Assembly (NCBI RefSeq): GCF_001311785.1
Contig: NZ_BBBX01000003.1
Coordinates: 52,006-116,005 of the forward strand
Source of the DNA: Lacticaseibacillus saniviri JCM 17471 = DSM 24301
Lineage (GTDB): Bacteria > Bacillota > Bacilli > Lactobacillales > Lactobacillaceae
Direction of reading: 5' to 3'
Length of the DNA: 64,000 nt
The notes beneath the pieces were generated by a model. The model was not told the DNA's origin. It saw only the letters and a list, made by a program, of their open reading frames with translations, and did no database searches. The number at the start of each line of letters is the position of its first letter. The stretch's first letter is position 1. A program made the position numbers and the translations under genes. Below, one piece after another: positions 57,501-64,000 of the stretch.

Positions 57501-58155
57501 GCATCAAGGAATCATTGTCCCCGAACATATTGATGATGTCTTGATCGGAACCAAAACCGAGTGAACGAACAAGTTCGGTCACTGGTAACTTACGGGTCCG
57601 GTCGATACGAACATAAGCGATATCCTTAGCATCTGTTTCATATTCCAACCAAGCCCCACGGTTAGGAATGACAGTTGTGCCATAAGTCACACGTGAGTTC
57701 TTGTCTGTGCTGCTGTTGTAATAAACACCTGGGGAACGAACTAATTGGGAAACGATAACACGTTCGGCACCATTAATAATAAAGGTCCCTTGTTGTGTCA
57801 TCAGCGGGAAGTCACCAAAGAAGACGTCTTGAGACTTGATTTCGCCAGTCTCGTGGTTGGTCAGACGTAAGGTAACGTGTAAAGGCGCTGAATAGTTAGC
57901 GTCATGTTGCCGCGCTTCTTCAACAGTGTACTTTGGTTCGAGTAATTGATAATCAACAAATTCAAGCGACAGGTTACCTTGGAAGTCATCGATTGGCATA
58001 ATGTCGTCAAACATTTCCCGCAAGCCTTCGTCCAAGAACCATTGGTAAGAATTGGATTGGATCTCAATTAAGTTAGGCAGATCCAATACTTCCTTGATTC
58101 GGGCGTATGACCGACGTGTACGATGCTTACCGTAATTCACTAAATGTCCTGGCAA
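54571..58155 (-). CDS. rpoB: RNA polymerase beta subunit
   Basis: 1194 aa, intact. The rifampicin-pocket region ([20 protein letters not shown]), [11 protein letters not shown] and the C-terminal [20 protein letters not shown] are all present, followed by an acidic, Ala/Glu-rich tail common in lactobacilli. Catalytic core partner of rpoC. A long leader with two hairpins precedes it. Confidence 0.99.
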   Translation of the reverse strand: MPGHLVNYGKHRTRRSYARIKEVLDLPNLIEIQSNSYQWFLDEGLREMFDDIMPIDDFQGNLSLEFVDYQLLEPKYTVEEARQHDANYSAPLHVTLRLTNHETGEIKSQDVFFGDFPLMTQQGTFIINGAERVIVSQLVRSPGVYYNSSTDKNSRVTYGTTVIPNRGAWLEYETDAKDIAYVRIDRTRKLPVTELVRSLGFGSDQDIINMFGDNDSLMLTLEKDVHKNTDDSRTDEALKDIYERLRPGEPKTADSSRSLLYARFFDPKRYDLANVGRYKINKKLSLKTRLLNQTLAETLADPDTGEVIAQKGDKVDRHVMDTLGEYLDREDFKTVTYQPSDQGVITDPMTIQMIKVYSQVNPEKEINLIGNGHIDKKVKHLTPADIVASLNYFLNLQEGLGNTDDIDHLGNRRIRSVGELLQNQFRIGLSRMERVVRERMSIQDSATVTPQQLINIRPVVASIKEFFGSSQLSQFMDQTNPLGELTHKRRLSALGPGGLTRDRAGYEVRDVHYTHYGRMCPIETPEGPNIGLINSLASYAVVNPYGFIETPYRRVDWSTHKVTDKIDYLTADEEDNYVVAQANSPLNDDGSFVEDSILARRVDDNIETTPEHVDYMDVSPKQVVAVATACIPFLENDDSNRALMGANMQRQAVPLIDPHAPLVGTGMEYKAAHDSGTAILAAHAGTVEYVDAKEIRIRRDDSALDKYALMKHRRSNAGKDYNQRPIVRLGDHVDADEIIADGPAMENGELALGQNPVIAFMTWNMYNYEDAIVLSERLVKEDVYTSIHIEEYESESRDTKLGPEEVTREIPNVGEDALKDLDEFGIIRIGAEVQDGDILVGKVTPKGVTELSAEERLLHAIFGEKAREVRDTSLKVPHGGGGIIQDVRIFTREAGDELAPGVNMMVRVYIAQKRKLQVGDKMAGRHGNKGTVSVVVPEEDMPFLPDGTPVDICLSPMGVPSRMNIGQVLELHLGMAARNLGIHVATPVFDGANEKDLWATVKEAGMPSDGKSVLYDGRTGEPFENRVSVGVMYYMKLAHMVDDKLHARSIGPYSLVTQQPLGGKAQFGGQRFGEMEVWALEAYGAAYTLQEILTYKSDDVVGRVKTYEAIVKGEPIPKPGVPESFRVLVKELQSLGLDMKVLDQDKQEIELRDMDDEDDDIVSVDALAKFAKEQEEKKAQEAAAQAENQSSNEN

Positions 58156-58364
58156 GTTTGTTCACCCCTCATTAGATTTTTCGGTCGTTACTCACTTTGT
58201 AAATTTAATGTAAAAACATTAAATTCTTGTTACAAAGCGACATAACGGGACATTTGAGCAAAAAACCAAAAGTAGATGACGCAATGAGAGTCGCTACTTT
58301 TGTTTTTTATAACACCCACCGGACAATAGATCGCTGGGTGTGCTGTCCAAACCGAAATGCAATT
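58156..58364 (-). ncRNA. rpoB mRNA leader with attenuator-like hairpin
   Basis: About 210 nt between promoter and start. First, CAAAAGTAG.GAC / GTC.CTACTTTTG and TTTTTT (58258-58302), a terminator shape. Then, nearer the gene, AATTTAATG/CATTAAATT nested within CTTTGTAA/TTACAAAG (about 58193-58240). Rfam describes a Lacto-rpoB motif in this position in Lactobacillales; I cannot run the model, so identity is probable, not proven. Confidence 0.6.
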
Positions 58365-58370
58365 GAATTA

Positions 58371-58399
58371 ACTATAACGGTTTTAAATGTGTTTGTCAA
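58371..58399 (-). promoter_or_regulatory. rpoB promoter
   Basis: TTGACA, 17 bp, TATAGT on the minus strand. Two modular hairpin repeats begin 14 bp upstream. Confidence 0.8.
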
Positions 58400-58412
58400 G
58401 GATATTTTAAAA

Positions 58413-58529
58413 GAGCGTGACCAGGCCTGGGTAACAATCGAGCATTAACGGACTTTGAGCAACATGGCGTACTCTGTCATGTGCGAAAAGTGAGTTAAGC
58501 GGAGATTGTGGGGACTGGGAACGCGTTTA
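58413..58529 (+). repeat. Modular hairpin repeat, type 1
   Basis: GAGCGTGACC...GAACGCGTTTA; outer CCAG/CTGG and ACAATC/GATTGT, TTAAC/GTTAA, ACTTT/AAAGT, CATG pairs. Shares its last bases with the next unit (GCGTTTAGAGCG). Confidence 0.7.
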
Positions 58530-58647
58530 GAGCGTGACCAAAGACAGTTTGAGAATGAGGATTAACGGATATCGACGTTAAATTCTGCACTTAGGATTTT
58601 GCGGCGGTATGAGTTAACCGGAATTCGCAGTCTTTGAGAACGCGTTT
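58530..58647 (+). repeat. Modular hairpin repeat, type 2
   Basis: Outer AAAGAC/GTCTTT, ATTAACGG ... GTTAACCGG, inner GCGGCGG region. Second copy of the unit at 25724-25840, opposite strand. Confidence 0.7.
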
Positions 58648-58730
58648 CAACCATGACCATATAAGTGGCTGTGATAACGTGCTCGAACTCGCAACAACCT
58701 TGCGGCCAACCGCAAGTTCTCACACTTTGC

Positions 58731-60075
58731 TCACTTCATCGTCACGAATTCTTCCGCGCTGGTTGGGTGCAAGGCCACAGTTGAATCAAAGTCTGCTTTG
58801 GTGGCACCCATCTTAATGGCGACAGCGAAGCCTTGCAGCATTTCAGCCATGTCGATGCCGAAGCCGTGTAAACCGACAATTTTGTTCGGGTCCGACGCAG
58901 ACCAACTTGATCTGTGACTTCACGGGATTTGCACTCAACCCATAGAACATTGGCGTGAACTTGTTGTAATAGATTGTCACGGCATCATCCCCGTACTGGG
59001 CCATTGCTTCCTGTTCGGTCAGACCGACTGTGCCAATGGTTGGCAGTGCAAAGACAATGGTTGGAATATTTGTGTAGTCCAGATAGCTGTTGCTTTCGCC
59101 CGCAAACAAGCGATTGGACAACCGACGGCCAGCCGCAATCGCAACGGGTGTCAGCAAGTGATTGCCTGTGACATCGCCAACAGCATAGATACCGGGTGCC
59201 GTCGTATTTTGGAATTGATCGACCTTGATGAAGCCGTGTTCGTCGAGTTGCACATCCACGTTCTCGAGACCAAAGCCCGTCACATTGGGTACCCGCCCGA
59301 CTGCGTAGACAACCGCATCCACATTGTGGCGGCCGCCTTCAGCGGTCCACAGCGTCACGGTACCATCCGCTTCTTTGACGATACGTTCTTCATGCGCACT
59401 TTGATGAATGCGAATCCCCTGTTCCTGATAATGGGTGGTCACTGCCTGGCTCAGCATCGCATCAAACTTGGGTAATAGTTGTTCATATTTTAAGAAAAGA
59501 TCGACCTGGCTGCCCAGCTGTTGCAACATACCGGCCATCTCGGTGGCGATATAACCACTACCGATGATGGCAACCCGCTTGGGCTGACTCGCTAATTCAA
59601 AGAAACCAGTGGAATCCTGTGCGTATTCAATCCCAGGAATTGCGGGTACGGCAGGCTTAGCACCCGTCGCAATCAAAATATGCGGGGCGGTGTAAATCGT
59701 ATCACCGACTTTGACCTGTTCAGGTCCCATGATAGTCGCATAGCCGTGAATTTGCGTGACATCGTTTGATGCCAACCCGCGATCATAATAGGTGTGCATC
59801 AATTTGATGTAAGCTTCGCGGTTCTTGGTCAGCTTTTGCCAGTCCAGACCTTCATCCTTGAAGTTCAGCCCGTAATCACCGGCAAAATCAAATTCGTGAC
59901 TGATCTGTGCGGCTTGCCACATGATTTTCTTTGGCACACAACCGCGATTCACACAAGTGCCACCGATGGCATCCGCCTCAATTACTAACACCTTGGCGCC
60001 GTGCAACCCAGCACGATTGGCGGAACCGATTCCGCCCGAGCCACCACCGATTACAATGTAGTCATAAGTTTCCAT
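58731..60075 (-). CDS. gor: Glutathione-disulfide reductase-like flavoprotein, repaired
   Basis: From ATG 60075 ([21 protein letters not shown] upstream) the frame reads to 58843 in another frame; one added T in TTTT at 58880-58883 (complement A) gives [14 protein letters not shown] and the family C-terminus with HPTSAEE, stop at 58731, about 448 aa. [13 protein letters not shown] holds the redox cysteines, [11 protein letters not shown] the NADPH site. Reduces glutathione disulfide or a related low-molecular-weight thiol. Downstream of clpC by 74 bp. Confidence 0.9.
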
Positions 60076-60148
60076 CTTTTCTCTCCTATATAAAAACAGG
60101 ACCGCCGCCAAAATTATTTGGTTACGATCCCGTTCTGTCATCCCAATA

Positions 60149-62626
60149 TTAAGCGTGCACAGGTTCGCCATCAACCGCCTTGACGTTGAAGGTCAACTTG
60201 CCCTTCTTAGCGCCAATGGTGATGTGGTCCCCTTGCTTGACCTGACCAGACAAGAGTAATTCGCTCAGTTTGTCTTCAACCTCGCGTTGCAGTGCCCGGC
60301 GAATTGGCCGTGCCCCGTATTCGGGATCAAATCCAGCTTGCGCCACGACATCAACCGCACTCGGTGTCAGCTTCACGTGAATATCTTGATCCGTTAACCG
60401 TTGAACCACAGTCTTGGCCATAATCTTCACGATTTCGTGTAATTGTGGCTTGTCCAGGCTGTGGAAGACCACAACTTCGTCAATCCGGTTCAAGAATTCT
60501 GGACGGAAGGACTTCTTGAGTTCTTCCAGAATCCGGCTCTGCATTGCCTTGAAGTCTTGTGTGGCATCCTTGGCCGCAAAGCCCACGCTCTTATCGTCAC
60601 GCAAGGCCGTTGCCCCCAAGTTAGATGTCATGATCAAAATGGTGTTGCGGAAATCAACCCGCCGACCCTTAGAATCGGTCAAGTAACCATCATCTAAGAC
60701 TTGTAACAACAAATTGAAGACATCAGGGTGCGCCTTTTCAACTTCATCCAGCAGCACAACAGAGTAAGGCTTGTTGCGGACCTTTTCCGTCAATTGGCCA
60801 CCTTCGTCATAACCCACGTAACCTGGTGCAGCACCAATCAAACGACTGGTACTGTACTTTTCCATGTATTCAGACATGTCGACCCGGATCAGGGCATCTT
60901 CGGAACCAAACATCGCTTCAGCTAATGCCTTGGCCAGCTCAGTCTTACCGACACCGGTAGGGCCGAGGAACATGAATGAACCGATTGGCCGTGTTGGGTC
61001 CTTCAACCCACTGCGCGCCCGACGAATAGCCCGGGCAACTGCAGAAACAGCTTCGTCTTGACCAATCACCCGATCATGCAAGACTTGTTCCAGGTTGATG
61101 AGACGGTCACTTTCCTTCTTGGCCAGTTGGGTCACAGGAATCCCTGTCCACTGAGCCACAACGGAAGCGACATCTTCAGCCGTCACGACGACATCAGTCC
61201 GAATCCCGCTCTCATCGACATTGGCGGGCATCTTAGCCAGCTTGTCCTTGAGTTTTTGTTCCTTAATGCGAATATTAGCAGCCGTTTCAAAGTCTTGATT
61301 GCTGATAGCTTCTTCCTTGTCGCTGATCAAAGCCGTCAGTTGATCTTCAGCCTTATCCGCCTTGGTCTTCACTTGTGCTTCGTCCAAGCGCACCTTAGCC
61401 GCACTTTCATCGATCAAATCGATGGCCTTATCAGGCAAGAAACGGTTGGTGATGTAGCGACTGGACAGTGTTACGGCCGCATTCAGGGCCTCATCAGAGA
61501 TGGTTACACCGTGATGGGCTTCATAACGCGCACGTAAGCCGTGAAGAATCTGTTCCGCTTCATCTTGAGTGGGTTCGTCGACTTGAATCGTCGCAAACCG
61601 GCGTTCAAGGGCAGCATCTTTTTCAATATACTTTTGGTATTCATCAAGCGTGGTAGCCCCGATCAATTGCAGTTCACCACGAGCCAATGCTGGCTTCAAA
61701 ATATTGCTGGCGTCAATCGCACCTTCAGCACCACCAGCACCGATCAAGGTATGCAATTCATCAATGAATAAGATGACATTACCATCCTTGTAGATTTCAT
61801 CGATCACTTTCTTCAAGCGATCTTCGAATTCACCACGATACTTGGTCCCCGCAACTAATGAGCCCATATCGAGCATCATCAGGCGCTTGTTTTGCATATC
61901 TTCAGGTACTTCGCCGTTCACAATCTTCTCGGCGAAACCTTCGGCGATGGCAGTTTTACCCACACCGGGTTCCCCGATTAAGACAGGGTTATTCTTGGTA
62001 CGCCGAGCCAGGATTTGGATCAGGCGGCGAACTTCCTTATCACGACCGATAACAGGATCCATCTTTTGATCGCGTGCTAATTGGGTCAAGTCACGTGCTA
62101 AACCATCGAGGGTTGGTGTGCCCTGGTTGTCTTGGCGTTGATTACGACTTGCGGTGCGACGCTTAGCGGTTGATTCGGAGATACCCATCTTCTTCAAGAC
62201 CACTTGGCGCGTCTTAGAGAGTGACAAGCCCAGATTTTGGAGAATCCGTGCTGCCAGAATATCGTCTTCGCGTAGTAAGCCTAACAAAATGTGTTCGGTA
62301 CCAATCTTTAAGGCACCCAAACGCTTGGCTTCGTCTCCAGCATAGGCGAGGATTTCCTTGCCCTTTGGTGAGTATGGCAAATAGGTGTCCGCTGCACGAC
62401 TGCGGCCATCTTGTGTGCCGTAACCTGTGAAGCGTTCGATTTCATCGTGTACATCTTCTTCAGTGACGTTTAATTGACGTAAAGTCTTGCCGGCAATCCC
62501 ATCTTGTTCGATGATGAGTGCCATTAATAAGTGTTCAGTCCCAACAGCGTGGTGCCGAAAAGCCTTGGCTTGTTCTTGCGCGATGAGCAGTACGTTCTTT
62601 GCACTTGGTGTAAATAAGTTATCCAT
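60149..62626 (-). CDS. clpC: ATP-dependent Clp protease ATPase subunit
   Basis: 825 aa. Two Clp N repeats (1-145), AAA+ module 1 with GEPGVGKT, a UVR-type middle region ([14 protein letters not shown]), module 2 with GPTGVGKT, and a basic C-terminus. Unfolds substrates for ClpP, adapted by MecA-type factors. 15 bp after ctsR, whose product represses it. Confidence 0.97.
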   Translation of the reverse strand: MDNLFTPSAKNVLLIAQEQAKAFRHHAVGTEHLLMALIIEQDGIAGKTLRQLNVTEEDVHDEIERFTGYGTQDGRSRAADTYLPYSPKGKEILAYAGDEAKRLGALKIGTEHILLGLLREDDILAARILQNLGLSLSKTRQVVLKKMGISESTAKRRTASRNQRQDNQGTPTLDGLARDLTQLARDQKMDPVIGRDKEVRRLIQILARRTKNNPVLIGEPGVGKTAIAEGFAEKIVNGEVPEDMQNKRLMMLDMGSLVAGTKYRGEFEDRLKKVIDEIYKDGNVILFIDELHTLIGAGGAEGAIDASNILKPALARGELQLIGATTLDEYQKYIEKDAALERRFATIQVDEPTQDEAEQILHGLRARYEAHHGVTISDEALNAAVTLSSRYITNRFLPDKAIDLIDESAAKVRLDEAQVKTKADKAEDQLTALISDKEEAISNQDFETAANIRIKEQKLKDKLAKMPANVDESGIRTDVVVTAEDVASVVAQWTGIPVTQLAKKESDRLINLEQVLHDRVIGQDEAVSAVARAIRRARSGLKDPTRPIGSFMFLGPTGVGKTELAKALAEAMFGSEDALIRVDMSEYMEKYSTSRLIGAAPGYVGYDEGGQLTEKVRNKPYSVVLLDEVEKAHPDVFNLLLQVLDDGYLTDSKGRRVDFRNTILIMTSNLGATALRDDKSVGFAAKDATQDFKAMQSRILEELKKSFRPEFLNRIDEVVVFHSLDKPQLHEIVKIMAKTVVQRLTDQDIHVKLTPSAVDVVAQAGFDPEYGARPIRRALQREVEDKLSELLLSGQVKQGDHITIGAKKGKLTFNVKAVDGEPVHA

Positions 62627-62641
62627 GTAGCACGCTCCTTT

Positions 62642-63109
62642 TTAACGGTCATACCGTAACGTGTCCAGAAAAGCATTCATAAGTTGCGCTCGTAATTGAT
62701 CCTCGGCGTCTCGGTTTGTGAGGCGCAGGGTCTGATGGTCCATTGCCGTCAACATCAGGTTTCCCGTCTGCTGACTGACAACACCCGCATCAAACAGCTG
62801 CTGCACCAACGCTTGGGCATCAGTCTGGCGAATGCGTGGTGGCAGGTGTGCCTGCATCAATTCCACCAGACTCTGGTCCTCCCGCAGCCGCACCTTTTCG
62901 ATCCGGATATAGCCACCACCCCCGCGTTTGCTCTTAATGATATAGCCACGCTCAGGTGTAAACCGTGTGTTAATGACATAATTAATCTGCGAAGGGACAC
63001 AGTTGAATTGTTGTGCCACTTCGGCCCGCCGAATTTCAATGTTAGGTTGATCAGCAAGCAGTTGCTTGAGATAGAGCTCAATAATGTCTGACGTGTTTTG
63101 GTTCTGCAT
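62642..63109 (-). CDS. ctsR: CtsR heat-shock repressor
   Basis: 155 aa from ATG 63109 (MQNQNTSDIIELYLK); a longer start at 63118 lacks spacing. N-terminal winged HTH with the wing RGGGGYIRIEKV, and C-terminal dimer part. Represses clp genes through tandem AGTCAAA boxes, one of which lies at its own promoter (63127-63143). Confidence 0.96.
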   Translation of the reverse strand: MQNQNTSDIIELYLKQLLADQPNIEIRRAEVAQQFNCVPSQINYVINTRFTPERGYIIKSKRGGGGYIRIEKVRLREDQSLVELMQAHLPPRIRQTDAQALVQQLFDAGVVSQQTGNLMLTAMDHQTLRLTNRDAEDQLRAQLMNAFLDTLRYDR

Positions 63110-63126
63110 CGGCCTCATCCCCTAAC

Positions 63127-63175
63127 TTTGACTTATATTGACTATCATTATACTAACTTTTATTCAGTATGCCAA
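63127..63175 (-). promoter_or_regulatory. ctsR promoter with CtsR operator
   Basis: TTGGCA (63170-63175), 17 bp, TATAAT (63147-63152). Overlapping the start site: AGTCAAT, ATA, AGTCAAA (63127-63143), the tandem heptad of CtsR boxes. Confidence 0.85.
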
Positions 63176-63271
63176 ATTTTATGCCAAACTTTTTGGGGAA
63201 TAAAAAATCAGCTCCAAAATCACAAGGATTTCGAACTGATTCATAGGGGTCGGACGGAACGGCCACGTCTA

Positions 63272-63345
63272 TCGGGAAAACAAGATTTGAACTTGCGACC
63301 CCTACGTCCCGAACGTAGTGCTCTACCAAGCTGAGCTACTTCCCG
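63272..63345 (-). tRNA. tRNA-Pro (CGG)
   Basis: 74 nt, CGGGAAG acceptor, anticodon loop TTCGGGA, T-loop TTCAAATC. No CCA encoded. Confidence 0.9.
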
Positions 63346-63357
63346 AAGGTACAAAAA

Positions 63358-63429
63358 AGCGGAAGACGGGATTCGAACCCGCGACCCCCACCATGGCAAG
63401 GTGATGTTCTACCACTGAACTACTTCCGC
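63358..63429 (-). tRNA. tRNA-Gly (GCC)
   Basis: GCGGAAG acceptor, anticodon loop TTGCCAT, TTCGAATC T-arm. Identical copy at 63712. Confidence 0.95.
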
Positions 63430-63448
63430 ATAATATATTTTCAATTGA

Positions 63449-63522
63449 TCGGGAAAACAGGATTCGAACCTGCGACCCCCTGGTCCCAAACCAGGTGCTC
63501 TACCAAGCTGAGCTATTTCCCG
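63449..63522 (-). tRNA. tRNA-Pro (TGG)
   Basis: CGGGAAA acceptor, loop TTTGGGA, 74 nt. Confidence 0.95.
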
Positions 63523-63526
63523 ATGA

Positions 63527-63600
63527 TGCACCCAGTAGGAGTCGAACCTACAACCTTCTGATTCGTAGTCAGACACTCTATCCAGTTGCGCTATGGGTGC
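63527..63600 (-). tRNA. tRNA-Arg (ACG)
   Basis: GCACCCA acceptor, loop CTACGAA, 74 nt. Confidence 0.95.
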
Positions 63601-63614
63601 ATATTTCATTATAA

Positions 63615-63700
63615 TGCCGAGGGCCGGGTTCGAACCGGCACGGTAATCACTTACCGCAGGATTTTAAGTCCTGTGCGTCTACCAATTTCGCCACCCCGGC
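63615..63700 (-). tRNA. tRNA-Leu (TAA)
   Basis: 86 nt with a long variable arm; loop CTTAAAA. Confidence 0.95.
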
Positions 63701-63711
63701 AAATAATGAAA

Positions 63712-63783
63712 AGCGGAAGACGGGATTCGAACCCGCGACCCCCACCATGGCAAGGTGATGTTCTACCACTGAACTACTTCCGC
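63712..63783 (-). tRNA. tRNA-Gly (GCC), second copy
   Basis: Same sequence as 63358-63429. Confidence 0.95.
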
Positions 63784-63814
63784 ATTATAAAGATCTATTT
63801 AATTAATGGTGCAA

Positions 63815-63887
63815 TGCCGACTAGACGATTCGAACGCCCGACCCTCTGATTACAAATCAGATGCTCTACCAACTGAGCTAAGTCGGC
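63815..63887 (-). tRNA. tRNA-Thr (TGT)
   Basis: GCCGACT acceptor, loop TTTGTAA, 73 nt. Confidence 0.95.
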
Positions 63888-63894
63888 ATAAAAA

Positions 63895-63976
63895 TGCGGG
63901 TGAAGGGACTCGAACCCCCACGGTGAATACCACTAGAACCTAAATCTAGCGCGTCTGCCAGTTCCGCCACACCCGC
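63895..63976 (-). tRNA. tRNA-Leu (TAG)
   Basis: 82 nt, GCGGGTG acceptor, loop TTTAGGT, long variable arm. Last gene visible of the cluster, which probably continues to the right toward an rRNA operon. Confidence 0.95.
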
Positions 63977-64000
63977 AAATATTCAGTTCCAGTGACAAAA

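Noticed and set aside
24448..58647. Modular repeats as CRISPR or insertion sequences
   Set aside because: Units are long and folded, lack unique spacers and carry no transposase; there are no cas genes.
58674..58731. Small hairpin CTTGCGG/CCGCAAG after gor as a terminator
   Set aside because: No T-run follows on the minus strand and it lies within about 30 bp of the stop codon; too weak to list.
63358..63783. Duplicate tRNA-Gly genes as an attachment-site duplication
   Set aside because: Both are complete, within an ordinary tRNA cluster, and no integrase or foreign DNA lies between them.

Overview
The window looks like a chromosomal segment of a low-to-mid GC Gram-positive of the Lactobacillaceae. 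Evidence: ctsR-clpC, rpoB-rpoC, rpsL-rpsG-fusA and fruK-fruA of lactobacillar type, a TTGACA/TATAAT promoter style, AGGAGG ribosome binding sites, several surface proteins carrying SLAP (surface-layer-type) wall-binding repeats with the hallmark NYVPGYGI, and a class A sortase. I cannot assign the species.

Layout. (1) 1-21.7 kb is an accessory region ending at a complete gpmA gene (21023-21715, minus strand). Left of gpmA lie at least three partial copies of its 3' end and/or its terminator and downstream flank, interleaved with copies of a second marker (the leader and 5' part of a small gene starting MALEERRL or MAFEERRL). I read this as repeated insertion of related integrative elements at the 3' part of gpmA. 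The best preserved element (about 9.18-21.2 kb) has a tyrosine integrase, an excisionase-like protein, an SF3/P4-type helicase-primase, a compact family A DNA polymerase, an SSB-like protein and 9-bp iterons. The remnants carry different cargo: small membrane proteins and a CPBP protease, a HEPN-motif protein, a HEPN/Abi_C protein, and an SDR enzyme with a TetR regulator. (2) 21.8-37 kb holds cell-envelope genes: SLAP-serine hydrolase, AI-2E-type permease, sortase A, SLAP amidase, SLAP glucosaminidase, SLAP glycerophosphodiesterase and a putative S-layer protein. It also holds a DUF1659/DUF2922 pair, a small sigma factor and a possible ComK-like regulator. (3) 37.3-40.3 kb is a glycine-betaine/osmolyte ABC transporter. 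(4) 40.6-63.1 kb is housekeeping: fusA, rpsG, rpsL, serine dehydratase, fructose PTS, rpoC, rpoB, glutathione-reductase-like, clpC and ctsR. (5) 63.27-63.98 kb is a cluster of eight tRNA genes, all minus strand.

Two non-coding observations stand out. Eleven copies of a roughly 115-bp modular hairpin repeat, in three types that tile end to end, lie between operons. Their paired arms change in compensating ways between copies, and three arrays begin exactly at a stop codon and run to the terminator. Separately, a putative ~100-nt RNA beside the S-layer gene has two blocks (8 and 9 nt) perfectly complementary to the S-layer mRNA around its ribosome binding site.

Caution on sequence quality: at least ten genes, including the essential fusA and rpoC, are broken by one-base length changes, nearly all in short homopolymers. 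I treat these as sequencing errors and give the repaired gene extents. No rRNA gene, CRISPR array or insertion-sequence transposase was seen.
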